Assembly: GCA_029817715.1 (NCBI GenBank)
Contig: JARUPY010000321.1
Coordinates: 744,001-808,000 of the forward strand
Source: Melastoma dodecandrum
Lineage: Eukaryota > Streptophyta > Magnoliopsida > Myrtales > Melastomataceae
Direction: 5' to 3'
Length of the DNA: 64,000 nt
The notes beneath the pieces were generated by a model that did no database searches, had not been told where the DNA came from, and worked only from the letters and a program-made list of their open reading frames with translations. Made by a program: the position numbers and the translations under genes. This document shows positions 11,952 to 23,848 of the stretch, one piece after another (positions within the stretch are counted from its first letter, which is position 1; the number at the start of each line of letters is the position of its first letter).

Positions 11952-13289
11952 GTTGCAAACACTTAGTTCATGGGGCATGAATATTTCACATGAATTTTTA
12001 AGCCAAATTTTGGATAAAACGCGGGATTACAAAACTTGAGTTCAAATTGGAAGGAGGACTAAATAAATGAGCACAAGGAACTTGGGGCTACGAAGGCGAG
12101 TTTCCTCTATTTGATTTTTTACTCCCTCCCCCTGTTTGTGTTGTCTTCTCATCAATTGATGACGACGATGATGATTTTGTCATGATTTTCTGGTTTTTCT
12201 TTTTTTGGGTCGTGGAGGAATAAGATATTACCAGATTTTGGAAGTGAATTACTACGCCACCATAGTCGAACAATTACTTAGTATATTAGTAAATTTTTTA
12301 ATCGTTTTACTAAATCATTTTAGTATTTTAGTAATTTACCAAACTATTTTAGTAAAAAAGTATTAAATTGTACAATAATAGGCTTAGTTCATGGTACTAA
12401 CGATTTACTAATTCACCGACCCATTATGGGGTTCTTGTATTAAGAAATAAAAATTTAATACTTTACCAATACTATTTAGTACATTTTAGTGGGCTTATTG
12501 ACACGAATTTAGTAAAACTCCATTTAATTGTATTAAATATGTACTAAATTCATCTACCCATTACCAAATCAATTTGAGACAAATTTTGGGTAAATTTGGG
12601 ATATATACTAAAAATCGACGAAAATTAATATATAACAAATAAGCTTTCTTATACCTTCGGAGGTGTTTCCTTTTTCATATTGATATTTTTCCGTCTTTTT
12701 CGGGGCGTTGTGTGCTGTCCTACCGGAGCATCATTCCAGGTCCGTCTTATTTGGCTTTTGGCGAAGCGTATTGGCCATGAACATATATTTTATTTTATTT
12801 TTCCAAAAGGGAAAAAAACATTAGGTTGTTGTAGAGTACTTGAGTGAGTGGATGGATATCAGGCTGGAGTTTTGCATTTTGCTTAATGATAGTAATTATT
12901 GTTCAATTTAATTCAAGTCAAAATTGTAGAAACACGATGGACTTAGTTGCCTTCTACTGATTTATTTTTAAAAGGGATTGGTTTTGCACAATTTTAAATT
13001 TTTATTTAAGAAAAAACTAGATATGTACCAAAAATTCACCAAAGTTGTTTTCAGCGATCCCGATGCCTGTCCATAATTGGTCATCATTATTTCAATGAAT
13101 CCCTCGTTCTAATCAATCAAAGCAATTTATTTGAGGTCAGATCAAACTGAACTTTGAATTTAAAAATAAAGAGAAAAATATACATTTTCTTCTTTAAGTA
13201 TTTTGATTGTTTTTATTAATAATTTAGTTTGTTATATAAAAATATTCTTATATATGCGTTTTACATTTTTCGACCAACGCCCTTGGACA
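11952..13289. other. AT-rich intergenic DNA with TTAGTAA-type repeats
   Basis: There is no credible coding region. From about 12270 to 12640 the sequence is crowded with TTAGTAA/TTACTAA-like words and ends in ACTAAAAATCGACG, resembling the internal composition of the long TIRs of MULE-1 (22469-23238). No terminal GGAAG motif or target duplication was found, so it may be a decayed MULE end or simple AT-rich drift. Confidence 0.4.
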
Positions 13290-14420
13290 CGCGGCCGAGT
13301 TGGACTTTAACGGTGTCCTAACTTACCCGCGTAGCAGTCAACTCCTTCCTTCCTTGTTGACCCCAACCCCGCCCCAAGGTTCTCTCTCCTGTGGAGGATA
13401 CGCCATTACCCTCGGCTTCGGCACTCCCCCGCAGTCCCTCCCTCTGGTCTTCGATATCGGGAGCAGCCTCGTTTGGTTCCCCTGCACCTCCCGCTACCTG
13501 TGCTCCCACTGCAGCATTCCTGGAGTCTTCAAGTTCCGTCCATTCATCCCTTGTCTCTCGTCGTCATCCTCATCGGGTGCTCAGTGGCTTCCGTTAGGCA
13601 GCCAGCAGGAATTGCCGGGTTCGGCTGGGCAAAGGAGTCGATGCCTGCTCAATTGGGGGGGAGGAGGTTCTCCTACTGTCCCCAGTGAAGGAAATTTGAT
13701 AACGCCAGTGCGCAGCAAGCTGGTCCTGGATGAAAGCATACATTAAATGCTACTCTTCAATTCCGTCTCTGGTTCCCAAGTAACTTGGTTCCTCAATCGA
13801 CATATCCATTCATAGTTTCTTCCTTAATTAAGTTCTCTGCACTTAGACACTACTCATCTTCTATATATTGTAATCAATTGTTTAGTGTCTGTTAATTTGA
13901 CATTGTTAGACAACAACATTGTTATTGTGTTGATATCTCAGTTCGTCATGGCAACAGCCACAGATTCTCTCACTGGAGACGGGCCCAGGCAGGAGCGGAC
14001 GGAAATTGATCGGGGCAAGCTATAGCCCGCTGCTGCGAAACCCAGCCAAATCAATCCGTGTTTCAGGAGTCACGTTCTCCTTGGAAAGTCCTCATTGGCA
14101 GTAAGCAATTAAAGCTGCCCGGGGCAGATGTGAACGAGGGGGCACAATCGTCGATTCCGGCACCACCTTCTCCTTTATGGAGAAACCCATCTTCGAGATA
14201 GTTGCAAAAGAAATTGAAGAGCAGACGAGAGACTACCGGAGATAGATCGAGCCGGAGACGAAGACGAAGACCGGGCTGTGACCCTGTTTCAACATTTCAG
14301 GGACGAAGAAGGTTCAGTTTCCGGGGTTAGGCTTTTGGTTCAAGGGCGGGGCAGAGATGGCACTACCTGGTGTTTCTCAGGAACGTGCCGCATGCCGTTA
14401 TAAAGTTGGTCGGAAAAAAA
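13290..14420 (+). pseudogene. Aspartic protease pseudogene (pepsin family A1, nepenthesin-like)
   Basis: In plus-strand order the pieces are YAITLGFGTPPQSLPLVFDI, then GSSLVWFPCTSRYLCSHC, GIAGFGWAKESMPAQLGG, GRRFSYC, SYSPLLRNPA, GTIVDSGTTFSFMEKPIFEI and KVQFPGLGFWFKGGAEMALP. This is the layout of plant cell-wall or secreted aspartic proteases resembling Arabidopsis At4g16563-type proteins. The first catalytic motif is D-I-G-S instead of D-T-G-S, while the second (VDSGTT) is intact. Pieces lie in different frames, stops interrupt the C-terminal half near 14245 and 14280, and large parts between pieces are missing. There is no upstream signal peptide. It is a dead gene copy. Confidence 0.8.
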
Positions 14421-15500
14421 GGTAGAAAGCAAAATGTAAGGACATTCTTATATAATAATAATAAGAACCAGTCAAAGCTAAAAACGTACATTTTTTATAA
14501 CTATTCTTTTATGATATTTTTTTAGCCACAGTACTTTTTAAAATATTCTCCAATTACGTATTTAAATAAACTTTTCTTAGATAAAAAATAGTTTTACAAA
14601 TTTCTTCCGCCAGACATTCTCAAATTTGGTCAACAACATTGACTTTATCCTATCTTATTCTAACTTATTCATCGTTTATTTTTCACTTCCCCATCTTCTT
14701 ATTTCTCGTAACATTGTGGATTTTCGATTTTTTCTATGAAGTGGCATATTCACGTGATTTTTTTCTTCAGGCTTTACCTTATTCAGATCGTTAGATGAGC
14801 CATTTACCATCGCGATCTCACCCATCAATGGCAAGAGGATCAATCATCTTGATTCAATTCCAATCTCATAAAAAAGAAAGGCCATCAACTTATTCACGGA
14901 GAACTAATAGATTTGTCACAGTGGCAAGAAACTTGAATTTCTTTAAGGAGATATTAGGCGCGAAACAACTTCTCAAGATATCCTAATCTTAATAAAAATT
15001 TCGTATCTATTTTTGACTAATTTTAAAATTAAGGAATTAAGCTTTTGCTATTATAATTTTACGAAATATCCATTTGTAATTTCAACTTTTAGCCTATGTT
15101 TAAAAAAAAATTTTATATCCTTAAATTGATATTTTAAATCTAAGTCAAATATTTGATTTATCGTAACCTACTTTCATTATCCGACATGACTTATTAATTT
15201 TATCCAAAGTTATTAATTTCTTTTCCCAGCCTTACCAGAAGCACCTTCTTCTATTTAATGGTAAATTGTTGTATTACCATCTTAAATACCCATGTAGAAG
15301 AGAAAAATAAGAGAAAAGTTTCCAATTATCTATTTTGTTTTGCTTTCTGTAAGCTAATTTCATCTCCCGTCAGTTTCATATCCGACTGCAAAAAGCCCAA
15401 ATCTCTCAACCAGGTTGAAACGTCTTACCTGCAAACTTGATGATCATCAAATCATGGATTTCCATCCAAGCAGAACAATCATTCCCAAATGACATTTTTG
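14421..15500. other. AT-rich intergenic DNA
   Basis: Nothing recognisable is seen on either strand. The small ORFs at 14795-14986 and 15258-15440 lack motifs and have random composition. The last part probably contains the 3' UTR of the minus-strand CTF7 copy A. Confidence 0.6.
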
Positions 15501-18413
15501 TCATTGATGTCGATCATCACCGACTCTATACACTAAGGGACAATTATTCCCCATGTAACTGAGTGCCAATGCCTTTCCAGCCCCAGTAAATTGATAAAAA
15601 GCCATCTGCTGATGATCGAGTGCACCATTCGCCCCAAAACTTATCCTGCACCACAGCATCCCCATGAGCGAAGAGAACAGAGAGAATTGTAATTTCCTAA
15701 TCAAGAAATCATAAGAAACTACTAGATCCTCCTTGCACATGGTTCCCCCAGTTACTGATTTTTCTGCAGAATCCAATTTATATTGCATTTGTTTTCTGTG
15801 TCAAGTTCTGATTAGCTGCACATTTGATGTTGTATTACCTATACCATACAATAAAGTAGCAAAGCAGTCTAGTCATAGACAAATAAGTTCTGATGCAACA
15901 GCTGAGTCAATTGGGTTGCCAAGAAAGAAAAACTACTCAACAAATGAGATCATCTAACTATTTCTTGCCATTCACGCCTGTGATTTGCACTCCTTGTGCC
16001 ACCTAGCATATCGGTTTAATGATTGTCAATTTTGGCAGGAACACTATTTTGTCGATGAATTTTAAACCAATACCTATAGAAAACTTTGACTCAATAAATG
16101 CATCTGAAAATGTCCAATTGAACAAGCAAAGCACAAATCTACCACTAGGAAATATATCTTTTTTATTGGGCCACAAGCACTAAGAAACTTAATATCGAGC
16201 AAGGGAGAGAGAATACGAGGTTACCGAGCAGCATCAATCAACCGAGTAGCAACTTGCTTTCTTCTGTTGGAAGGAGTTACCCAAATGGCTCTAATTCCAC
16301 ATATAGCCGGAACAGCTTCCTCCTCACACAAGAGTACTCCATTTTCCTGTTCATCTAACACCTTTCTCTTCTTAAAAGAAGGATCCTTTGTTGCCAATTC
16401 CCTTTGTAAAACTACATTCCCAAACTGAAGAGGGTAAGACTCAGCTCTAGCTTTGGCTTCTTTTCTTTTCGCACTATTATCTGTCACACTTTCTCCAGAA
16501 GATATCATCCTAAAGGCTTCTTTTATTGGTTCAGCAACCAAACACCCCACAATTCTACATGCTGACACAAATAAATAGACCTGCAAATTCAAGCACTAGC
16601 AACAATTATGTAAGAGAATAAAAATTGACAGGAGCAGCAATTCGCTAATGCCAACCACTCCAACTAAAATTTCAGAAAATGTTTGCAATGCACAACTAAG
16701 TCTCCAATTGAATGATATATTTGCCTGGGTCTATTAACCATTTAGATTATGTTCCTTCAGACGCTCATTAGACTCATTAATAAGTGGGCGCCAGCATCTA
16801 TTAAGGTGAAGTTAATGAAGCTAATAAGAACAGGTGGCACTCTGTATGGATTAGAGAAAATGTCCCGATTCAAAGCAGAAGAAAGAAACCTCATGCATCT
16901 TAGTGAGACGTGCTTTTAAAACTAATAAAAGATTCGGGCTCTGACACTTAACAACAGAGAGCTAAAGGGTCTAGCTATAACCGCAAAGAGCATACTGCAC
17001 AATCTCGCCTTCAAAACACCTTGAATAAATGAAGGATCTTCTACAGCTCAGTTATTCCTCAGTTATTCTTGATAACGTGCTGGAAACCGGGACGCAGATT
17101 CATCTCTCTCTAACACGGTTAACTCAATTGCCGTTGATACATTAATAAGCAAAGATATGAGGTCCAACCAATTGAGCATGAAACTATTTTCCTATGAAGA
17201 AAGCAGTAGTTGCTTCTACCAGATTAAGCCATCTTAAAGAGAAGGTACCATTTATGAGTGTAATTCTCCCATACAACAAGTTGAAGGGGAAAAAGAGACA
17301 CATTCAGGGCTGACAGACTAAAATGAAGCCATCTAAGCATATGAAAGTTAAAACGTTGTGTGCACATAAATTGCTGAAAATAATAAAGGCTATATCCACC
17401 CAAGCTGAGAGCTACAGCAATGACATAAGCATTATCATTACAACTGCACAAGACACATGCCAACTAAGCCGGAACAGGGGGACATACAACAATTGTAAAT
17501 AGAGAGGACAATGTCACAGCACCTTGCATTGCCTGCGGTATATCCATCCATGTCCTAGATCAATTTCCATCATCTTCACAACCTCTTCTACCTACAAAAT
17601 CCAGCGATGGGTAATTTATGTGCACCTATTTAGGCTTCTTGTCATGTTAGTCAATCCAGAAACTACAAAACAGCATGTTTTGCCTTCATAACTTGAACCT
17701 TTTTTCTCTGAGCAGGAGGATCACAATCTTGCACCAAAACAATTCGTCCACCTTCATCTGAATGTTGCACATCAACAATTCTCTCGTTGTGCCAACCCTG
17801 AGGCAAGGCCGATTAAATAATGTCTGAGTATCAATTAGAATATAAATGAGGTATAACAAAACCGACAGCAACAACCTTTAAGCGAATGCCATGAGTATAT
17901 TTTTTGTGAAATTCCAAGTGTGCCTTATCGTCTCCATCATCGCCAGGAGAATACATCATACCGCACTTCGAGCATGACCGCATGAGAAAATCAGACTGAC
18001 CAAACTCCAAATGTAGCTGGGCATAGCTCCTCTTGTTTGTCGGATTAATCACAGTGCATCCACCCCCTGACCTCTCTGGGCTCAAGAAGCCACTCGGAAT
18101 AGATTGCTTGTTGGCATCTCCGGTTGCTTCAAACCTAAATTGATCAACGAATCAAAAGTTACCCAATAAAATAATAAAATAAAATAAAATCCACAGCTCA
18201 TTAAATCGAATAAAAGTTAGATTCTGATTCAAAGTAAGGAAGTCAATTGAGGAGATCATACTCAGGCAATTTCCCATGTCGGCGCTTGAAGATCTGGTTC
18301 ATAACATGCCGTTTGCTTTCCCAGAGCCCCAATTCGTCATCTAACCCTGGGGGTGGTAAATTGGCTGAAGCGGGGATTGGCTTTTTGAAGAAATGATCGA
18401 TCTTTGGTTGCAT
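15501..18413 (-). CDS. CTF7: Cohesin acetyltransferase CTF7/ECO1 (ESCO), copy A, six exons
   Basis: This is the orthologue of plant CTF7/ECO1, the nuclear enzyme that acetylates the SMC3 subunit of cohesin in S phase and so establishes sister-chromatid cohesion. Exons on the minus strand are 18413-18262, 18134-17876, 17797-17693, 17591-17523, 16580-16225 and 15645-15501. All introns are GT-AG and the total is 1086 nt, giving 361 aa (Arabidopsis protein about 345). The N-terminus has a perfect PCNA-binding PIP box (QPKIDHFF, residues 2-9). A C2H2 zinc finger follows (CSKCGMMYSPGD...HLEFH), then the acetyltransferase region ([23 protein letters not shown] and [21 protein letters not shown]), then the C-terminal AFYQF...PLVY strand. 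I chose the ATG at 18413 because it starts the PIP box; the open frame upstream has no ATG. The gene looks intact. Confidence 0.9.
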
Positions 18414-19656
18414 TCTAGAAGCCGTTTCTGACAAATGCAAGACCGGCGGTAGCTACAACCTCGTGGTAGAAGGCATCAACAAGACCTGTGATGAAGAGAC
18501 ACCTGCAGCATGGTCATGACATAACTGGGCAAAAAGTAACCAGCCTTGATGATGCAACTAGGTATCGGACACTTGGGAAGACAGGGGGTGGCTTCTCAGA
18601 TGATGAAAAAGTAGGTTGAGATCGAGGACCCTCAAACCCCCACCCCCCACCAACCCCCAGTGGAGGAAGAGGCCGTCTAAATATTCAGCACCCCTCCCTC
18701 CTCCTTCGCGAGAGATCCACCGAACATTCCAGTAAAAGAACTAACATGTTCAATGACAAAACCTAAAACACCACGAGAGGGAGAGAGAAGGATCCCCACC
18801 ACCATTCGCCGCCCCCTCCGATAAGCCAGCCTGACCAATGAACTCGATTGAAATGGAAATCGGGAGGGATTTTAGGTTGGGCGGCTTCGTGATCATGCAA
18901 GGAAAAGGAAGAGGGAAGTTCTAAAAACAGACGAACCCCCGCCAGCTCTGCTGAAAGGCGCCAATTTGCCTTTTGAATATTACTTCTGCTTATTTATTTG
19001 GCCGACCCTTTTCAAGTAAGAGTACGTATTTTTATGTAATATATTATTTATTTTATAAAAGCTGTTTGTAGAACATCATACACACTATAAAAACAACTTA
19101 TCAATTGAAAGTATTTTTAAAAAATAATTATCCTAAGATATGAAATATGATCGGAAAAAACAAAACATATAAAAATTTGCATAAACATCAATGTCACAAC
19201 TTGTATCAAGATAACATCGCTTCAAATTCAAGCGTGAAGGTGGGGCCGCTCAAATTAGAGTAGAGGAGCGATCGGATACGTAAAAGGTAGATTCCAAGGA
19301 GTTGACACATTTCATCCCTTACTTCAATAAGAAAACTTACCTGCTGCACCTGTCATCTAATTGAGTTGAAGAATAGTAACTGGTGAAGATATCATCTTTA
19401 ATCAACAGCGTCTGGTCGTGCATATCAAAGTAAAATTGTCAAAGAGAGTCCCGATTCACTGAGTGTCCATTCCCATAGTAACGGCACCGATGTAGCATTT
19501 AAGGTGAGCACCCAACCAAACATTCAAGCCCATCCATTACATGAATATCATCAGATCCCGAAAGTCTGAAGAAGAAACCAAGTGCCATACTGAGCATCTC
19601 CATTTCCAAGAGCAGGGCCCTTCCGTTTCCCTCGGGAATTACATATGCTTTGCCAT
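18414..19656. other. CTF7-A leader and promoter plus SR-gene 3' UTR
   Basis: About 18414-18960 is likely the leader and proximal promoter of the minus-strand CTF7 copy A; it is GC-richer and contains C/G runs. 18960-19400 is AT-rich with nothing recognisable. The stretch nearest 19656 should include the 3' UTR of the minus-strand SR gene. An alternative 5' splice site (AG|GTGAAT) coincides with the SR stop codon at 19657-19659, and purine-rich downstream frames could form an alternative last exon. Confidence 0.5.
18954..18965 (-). promoter_or_regulatory. E2F-like site upstream of CTF7 copy A
   Basis: The minus strand reads ATTGGCGCCTTT, fitting the E2F consensus WTTSSCSS, about 540 bp upstream of the CTF7-A start codon. 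S-phase genes are classic E2F targets, and CTF7 copy B has a stronger match in the equivalent region. The match is seen in the sequence; the regulation is inferred. Confidence 0.4.
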
Positions 19657-22088
19657 TCACCTGGAACCTCGAGGTGAATACCTGGGGGACCTCGACAGAT
19701 CCCTCCTAGACCTCCCACGATATGGGGAGCGCCTTGGGGAGTAATCACGAACGCCCTGATACGGGGACCGCCTTGGGGATCTACGATACCTGTAGTCATC
19801 ACGGTCCCCATGATGCCTACCACGATCTCCCCGATAGCCTGTTTCCAGGAAAGACAAAACACAATACTGTTTTAGCATGAAAAAGTGACTTGTTGGTCAA
19901 AAAAGCAAGGGGAAAAGTTTCTACCCTGGTCCCTGGTGCTCTTCAACCCAAGATAATGTCCAGGTGTCGGGGTCCTAGCCCTCTTCCTTCGTGACTGAAA
20001 AGTATAAAAATGGAACTCAGCCAGCAAATTTTTCACCGAATTTCGTGAGCTTGGGACAGAGCTGTAGAAGCCATTACTGCTTCGGTATTTCAAGCAGAGT
20101 CACGAACGGGCACAATACAAAATATTCCAAAGAATAATTGAAGAAAGGAAAGGCTAATTAATCAAAAGAAGAAATAAGAAAGCTACTACTATAAAGTGGA
20201 AGAAAAGGAAATAAAAGAACTAGAAACCTATGATCTGTTTCCAGGCAAATGGATGCCAGGTCTGAGATACCACAAAATCCTGACTAGAAACTTGTTGCTA
20301 ATGTCCGTTGATTAGTTGAGGGTAGAAATCGAGTGCTGAGGTTGTAAAGTTGAGTCGCAATATAGTTGAATTGTTAAGTTGACGAGTTGCATTTGAAAAG
20401 CTGATTAAGCTGGCCTTTGATCAAGCTGTTTCAATAATGTTGACAAGGGACGATCTGTTCATCTTTGGCCGCTGCCAACATAGCTGACTGAAAGTCGTCT
20501 GAATATGCCCAGAAAACCTTCAAGTCATGAACAAATCTAAAGCAATTGGAAACCTCACACCATGTTTACAATAGGTTGAATCGGATTACCTTCTCAACAG
20601 TGATGTACCGCCCTTCAAGAATTGACTGGTTCAGATATTTCACACAGCGGCTAGCATCCTCTGCACTTTCCATTGTGACAAACGCGAATCCACGGGAGAT
20701 GCGTGAGCGAGGCTCCACCACAAGAAAACAAGAAGCCACCTGAATTTCAAGGAAACGTCGAACAAATCAAAATGCAAAGCAACGGGGAGAAAAGGCACCT
20801 AAAATAAACTTCCAGCTCATTCTAAGAACAAAACACAAACCTTCCCTTCCCTGGAGAAGTGGTGCTCAAGGTCCTTCTCAGTCACCCTTGTTGATAGTCC
20901 AGTAACGTAAAGGGTATCTCCAGGGTTGGTTGAATCATCCCTGATTAAACATATGCATTAACAAATTAATTACCCGAGGAATGCAATGAAACTCAGATGG
21001 TCAATACATGCAAAAAATGGTTTTCAGCTGGAGCAAACCTGACATGACTTCTGGACCTCGATCTGCATCAGGTTTAGCCAGCCACCCGCAAAAATACATT
21101 AAGCAACTTGTGTTATAAATAATATTCAAAGGCAGATAAAGATGCTTGTAACGAGAAAAATAATACCAAATATAATAAAGTTTCCACAACAAACCTGCCT
21201 CGACTTCTAGAGCGTGACCTAGGCCTGTGCCTAGAATAGGATGGGGACCTTGACCTGGACTGTTCTCTCCAAGGTGATGGGGACCTTGAGTACCTAAGGA
21301 GTTGATATAGGTTAAAAACTCCAAGATGGAAGTTCTCCGTGCTTCCAGAAGAAACTTACAAATTTATATCACAATTTTTTTTATAAGTCCTTCGACATTA
21401 CGGAAGGAATAATTCACCATATTATCTAATGAACCAGATCAGAATCTACAGTGAACTCTGCAGCCAATGTACTCTGATTTGAATTCAACGGCCAGTTTGA
21501 AGGAGCAGGAGATTTCTGCTTTCTCTATATTAAGTAATATAGAAAATTTTGAAATCAGTAAAAAGCAGTTAGAAATCAGCTTTCACTGCTTTCATTCAAC
21601 AAATAAAAATTGATTTCACATGCCCATAACTTTTAAGAAGGAAATTCAAGAAATTGAGACAGAAACAACAAAAATATCCAGAAATACCAAAGGGTAAAAA
21701 AAATATGTAAGCAAAGAATGACCTAGTAAGCAAGTTAGTCGTAGCCGAAATCGGTTCGAAGATTAACTGACATATTTGATAAAATATACACTGATACATC
21801 ATCCGAAACTTTTTCTCCAGCGTCATTTTCTTGCAGAGCAAAAGCAACAAATAGAGGCGGAATCAATCAACCAAACAACATCAGATTCAAGAAATCGCTA
21901 CCATTTCCCGACGACCAAACAACTGAACAAAAGGAAACGAGGAAAGGGAGAAGAAACTTACTTCCTACGAGGAGAAGCGGCCTGCAATCAGATAAAGGGG
22001 AAACAAATCGATTCCAGATCAGGCACAGTAATAAGGGCAAAGTAATGACAAACGTGAGATTGGGAGGGGGGATTGGGAATTTTACCAT
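19657..22088 (-). CDS. SR45a: SR45a / transformer-2-like serine/arginine-rich splicing factor, eight coding exons
   Basis: This is a nuclear RNA-binding splicing regulator with RS-RRM-RS layout. Coding exons on the minus strand are 22088-22086 (only the ATG), 21981-21962, 21293-21195, 21062-21039, 20940-20841, 20739-20590, 19994-19925 and 19838-19657. The sum is 648 nt, giving 215 aa with all GT-AG junctions in frame. Residues 8-49 are an RS domain (YSRSPSPWREQSRSRSPS). The RRM spans roughly 55-133 with RNP2 LYVTGL and RNP1 RGFAFVTM. The linker RRKRARTPTPGHYLG is the Tra2-type signature, and a short C-terminal RS/RY-rich tail follows. Arabidopsis SR45a is longer at the C-terminus. The 595-bp intron before exon 7 and the splice-like stop junction (AG|GTGAAT) fit the alternative splicing known for SR genes. 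Confidence 0.88.
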
Positions 22089-22468
22089 CGTAGCGGGCGA
22101 TTGAGGGAGTATCGGCGGTGTTAGAGCTCGAGCCCCCTACCTAGGGTTTCCCAAAAGACGGTCCGGTTTGGTTGGCGAGTTGGGTTGGAAATTTTTATGA
22201 GTAATTTGGACAATCTTTGTTATGTCCAATCCACTTAAATAATTAGTGTACTCAAAATAAATTCAAAAAATTAGTTTTGTAGTAATATGAATGTAGACGA
22301 GGAAGACATCAATAAGTGAACGAGAGAAAAATTATAAAGTAGTTTCCTTAATAAAAAAATTGATTAAAATAACGAAATCATAAAAGTATTTTGTGAAATA
22401 CCACGTTTATCTGTTCTTTTTAAAAAATGACTTTATTGTACGGGACAGCCTTATAATAGGCAATGTCG
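22089..22468. other. SR-gene promoter remnant cut off by MULE-1
   Basis: Only 380 bp separates the SR start codon from the left end of MULE-1. The part near 22090-22190 is a probable 5' UTR. About 22340-22425 is an AT-rich repeat that reappears, inverted, next to MULE-2 (about 42865-42930). Confidence 0.5.
22459..22468. repeat. Target-site duplication of MULE-1, left copy
   Basis: GGCAATGTCG lies directly before the GGAAGCGG terminus and is repeated exactly at 31657-31666 after the right end. Target duplications of about 9-10 bp are typical of Mutator-like elements. Confidence 0.9.
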
Positions 22469-23238
22469 GGAAGCGGCTAACGGTACGTACACGTAACGGT
22501 TACGTGCTTTACTAAATTCGACCAAAATTTTAGTAATATTTACTAAAAATCGACTTTTTTAGTAAAATGATTAGTAAATTACTAAAAAAAATTAGTAATC
22601 GGTTACTAATTTTTCACTGTTTGACCATTCGGAAAGTTACTAAACTAGGTTTAGTAAATCGGCCGGAAAATTTACTAAACTTTTTAGTAACCGATTACTA
22701 AAAATAATGTTGATTTGACAGTTTTTTTAGTAATCGTTACTAAAATTTCACTGTTCAACTTTAGTAATCGGTTACTAAAAAGTTTAGTAAATTTTTCCGT
22801 CGATTTACTAGACCTAGTTTAGTAACTTTCTGAATGGTCAAACAGTGAAAAATTAGTAACGGTTACTAATTTCAAAAAATTAGTAATAGTAGTAATTTTC
22901 CAGGTTTCCCGTCCGGAGATTTTAGTAATGATTTACTAATTGTGTTAAAAAAATTAGTAAATTACTGTGTAACATAGTAAAGTCGTTAGAAAATTACTAA
23001 TTTTTAAAATTTTTTTTCGTAATGGTTTACTACTTTTGGAAAAGAATTTCGTAACCAATTACTAATTTTTTTAGTAATTTTCTAAAATGAACAGTACATT
23101 CCGAACCTAAAACCAAACCAACTTACATTGTGAAATTACGATTTTACCCCTGCGGTAAAATTACTAAAATGTTTCCCAATTTCGTTTTGTAATTTTACCC
23201 CCTTTTGCCTTCTTCGTCGTCGTCGTCCTCCTCGTGGA
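22469..23238 (+). repeat. Left terminal inverted repeat of MULE-1
   Basis: The repeat starts GGAAGCGGCTAACGGTACGT. It is the reverse complement of 30892-31656 along nearly its full length, ending in a GTCGTCGTC-CTCCTCGTGGA stretch. It is filled with TTAGTAA/TTACTAA words and short palindromes such as TTAGTAATCGGTTACTAAA. Some point differences and small indels separate the two arms. Confidence 0.88.
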
Positions 23239-23848
23239 CGATTTCCATTTGTAATCAAATCCCCCCGTTTCTCAATTTCCATTTCTAATCAAATCCCCGT
23301 GGTCCCGATCAAAGCGTCCTTGAGGAGCCGCATTCCTCCGTTCATCCCTGCCGAACCTCCCTCCGATCGGCGACTCCAACCCCCTTCATTGTTCCAAAAA
23401 ATGACGTGAGCTGCGATCCCCGTTTACTCCACCCGCTTCGATATGCCGTGCGTGAACTCGGCGTCACGGTGCCATCGATAATGCTGACATCAGGTGCGTT
23501 CTCGTAGTCATTCATAGGTTTAGACTGAACGTCCGATAACCCTTCCTCCCCGAACAACAGTGAATGCCGGAGTGTTTGCCTGACAAACCAGAAAGCATCG
23601 TAAAGCAGGTATATTTTGATCAAGCATCGTTTGCCCATTACATTCCGTGGAAGCAGAAGTGTTGTCCATTACGATATCGGCATTACGGGATACCATCTCT
23701 GTCTTATGTTCTTAGAAGAAATGGATAGTGTCTTCAATCAGCAGCACCCACGATTTGGTGAGGTTACCATGTCCTCACTTTTTCAATCTGTTTGCCTCCA
23801 ATTATGCAAGGAAATCTGTCGAGCATGACCTGATATCCGTGATTGTAG

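Noticed and set aside
13300..13746. 148-codon ORF as an intact secreted protease
   Set aside because: It covers only the first motif region and then runs out of frame; the matching downstream pieces are in other frames with stops.
15501..22088. tRNA, rRNA or other structural RNA genes
   Set aside because: I looked for conserved tRNA box A/box B and rRNA signatures here and across the window and saw none; a covariance-model scan would be decisive.
22500..23120. Regularly repeated words in TIRs as a CRISPR-like array
   Set aside because: The genome is a plant, the spacing is irregular and the two arms are inverted copies of each other; this is MULE TIR structure.
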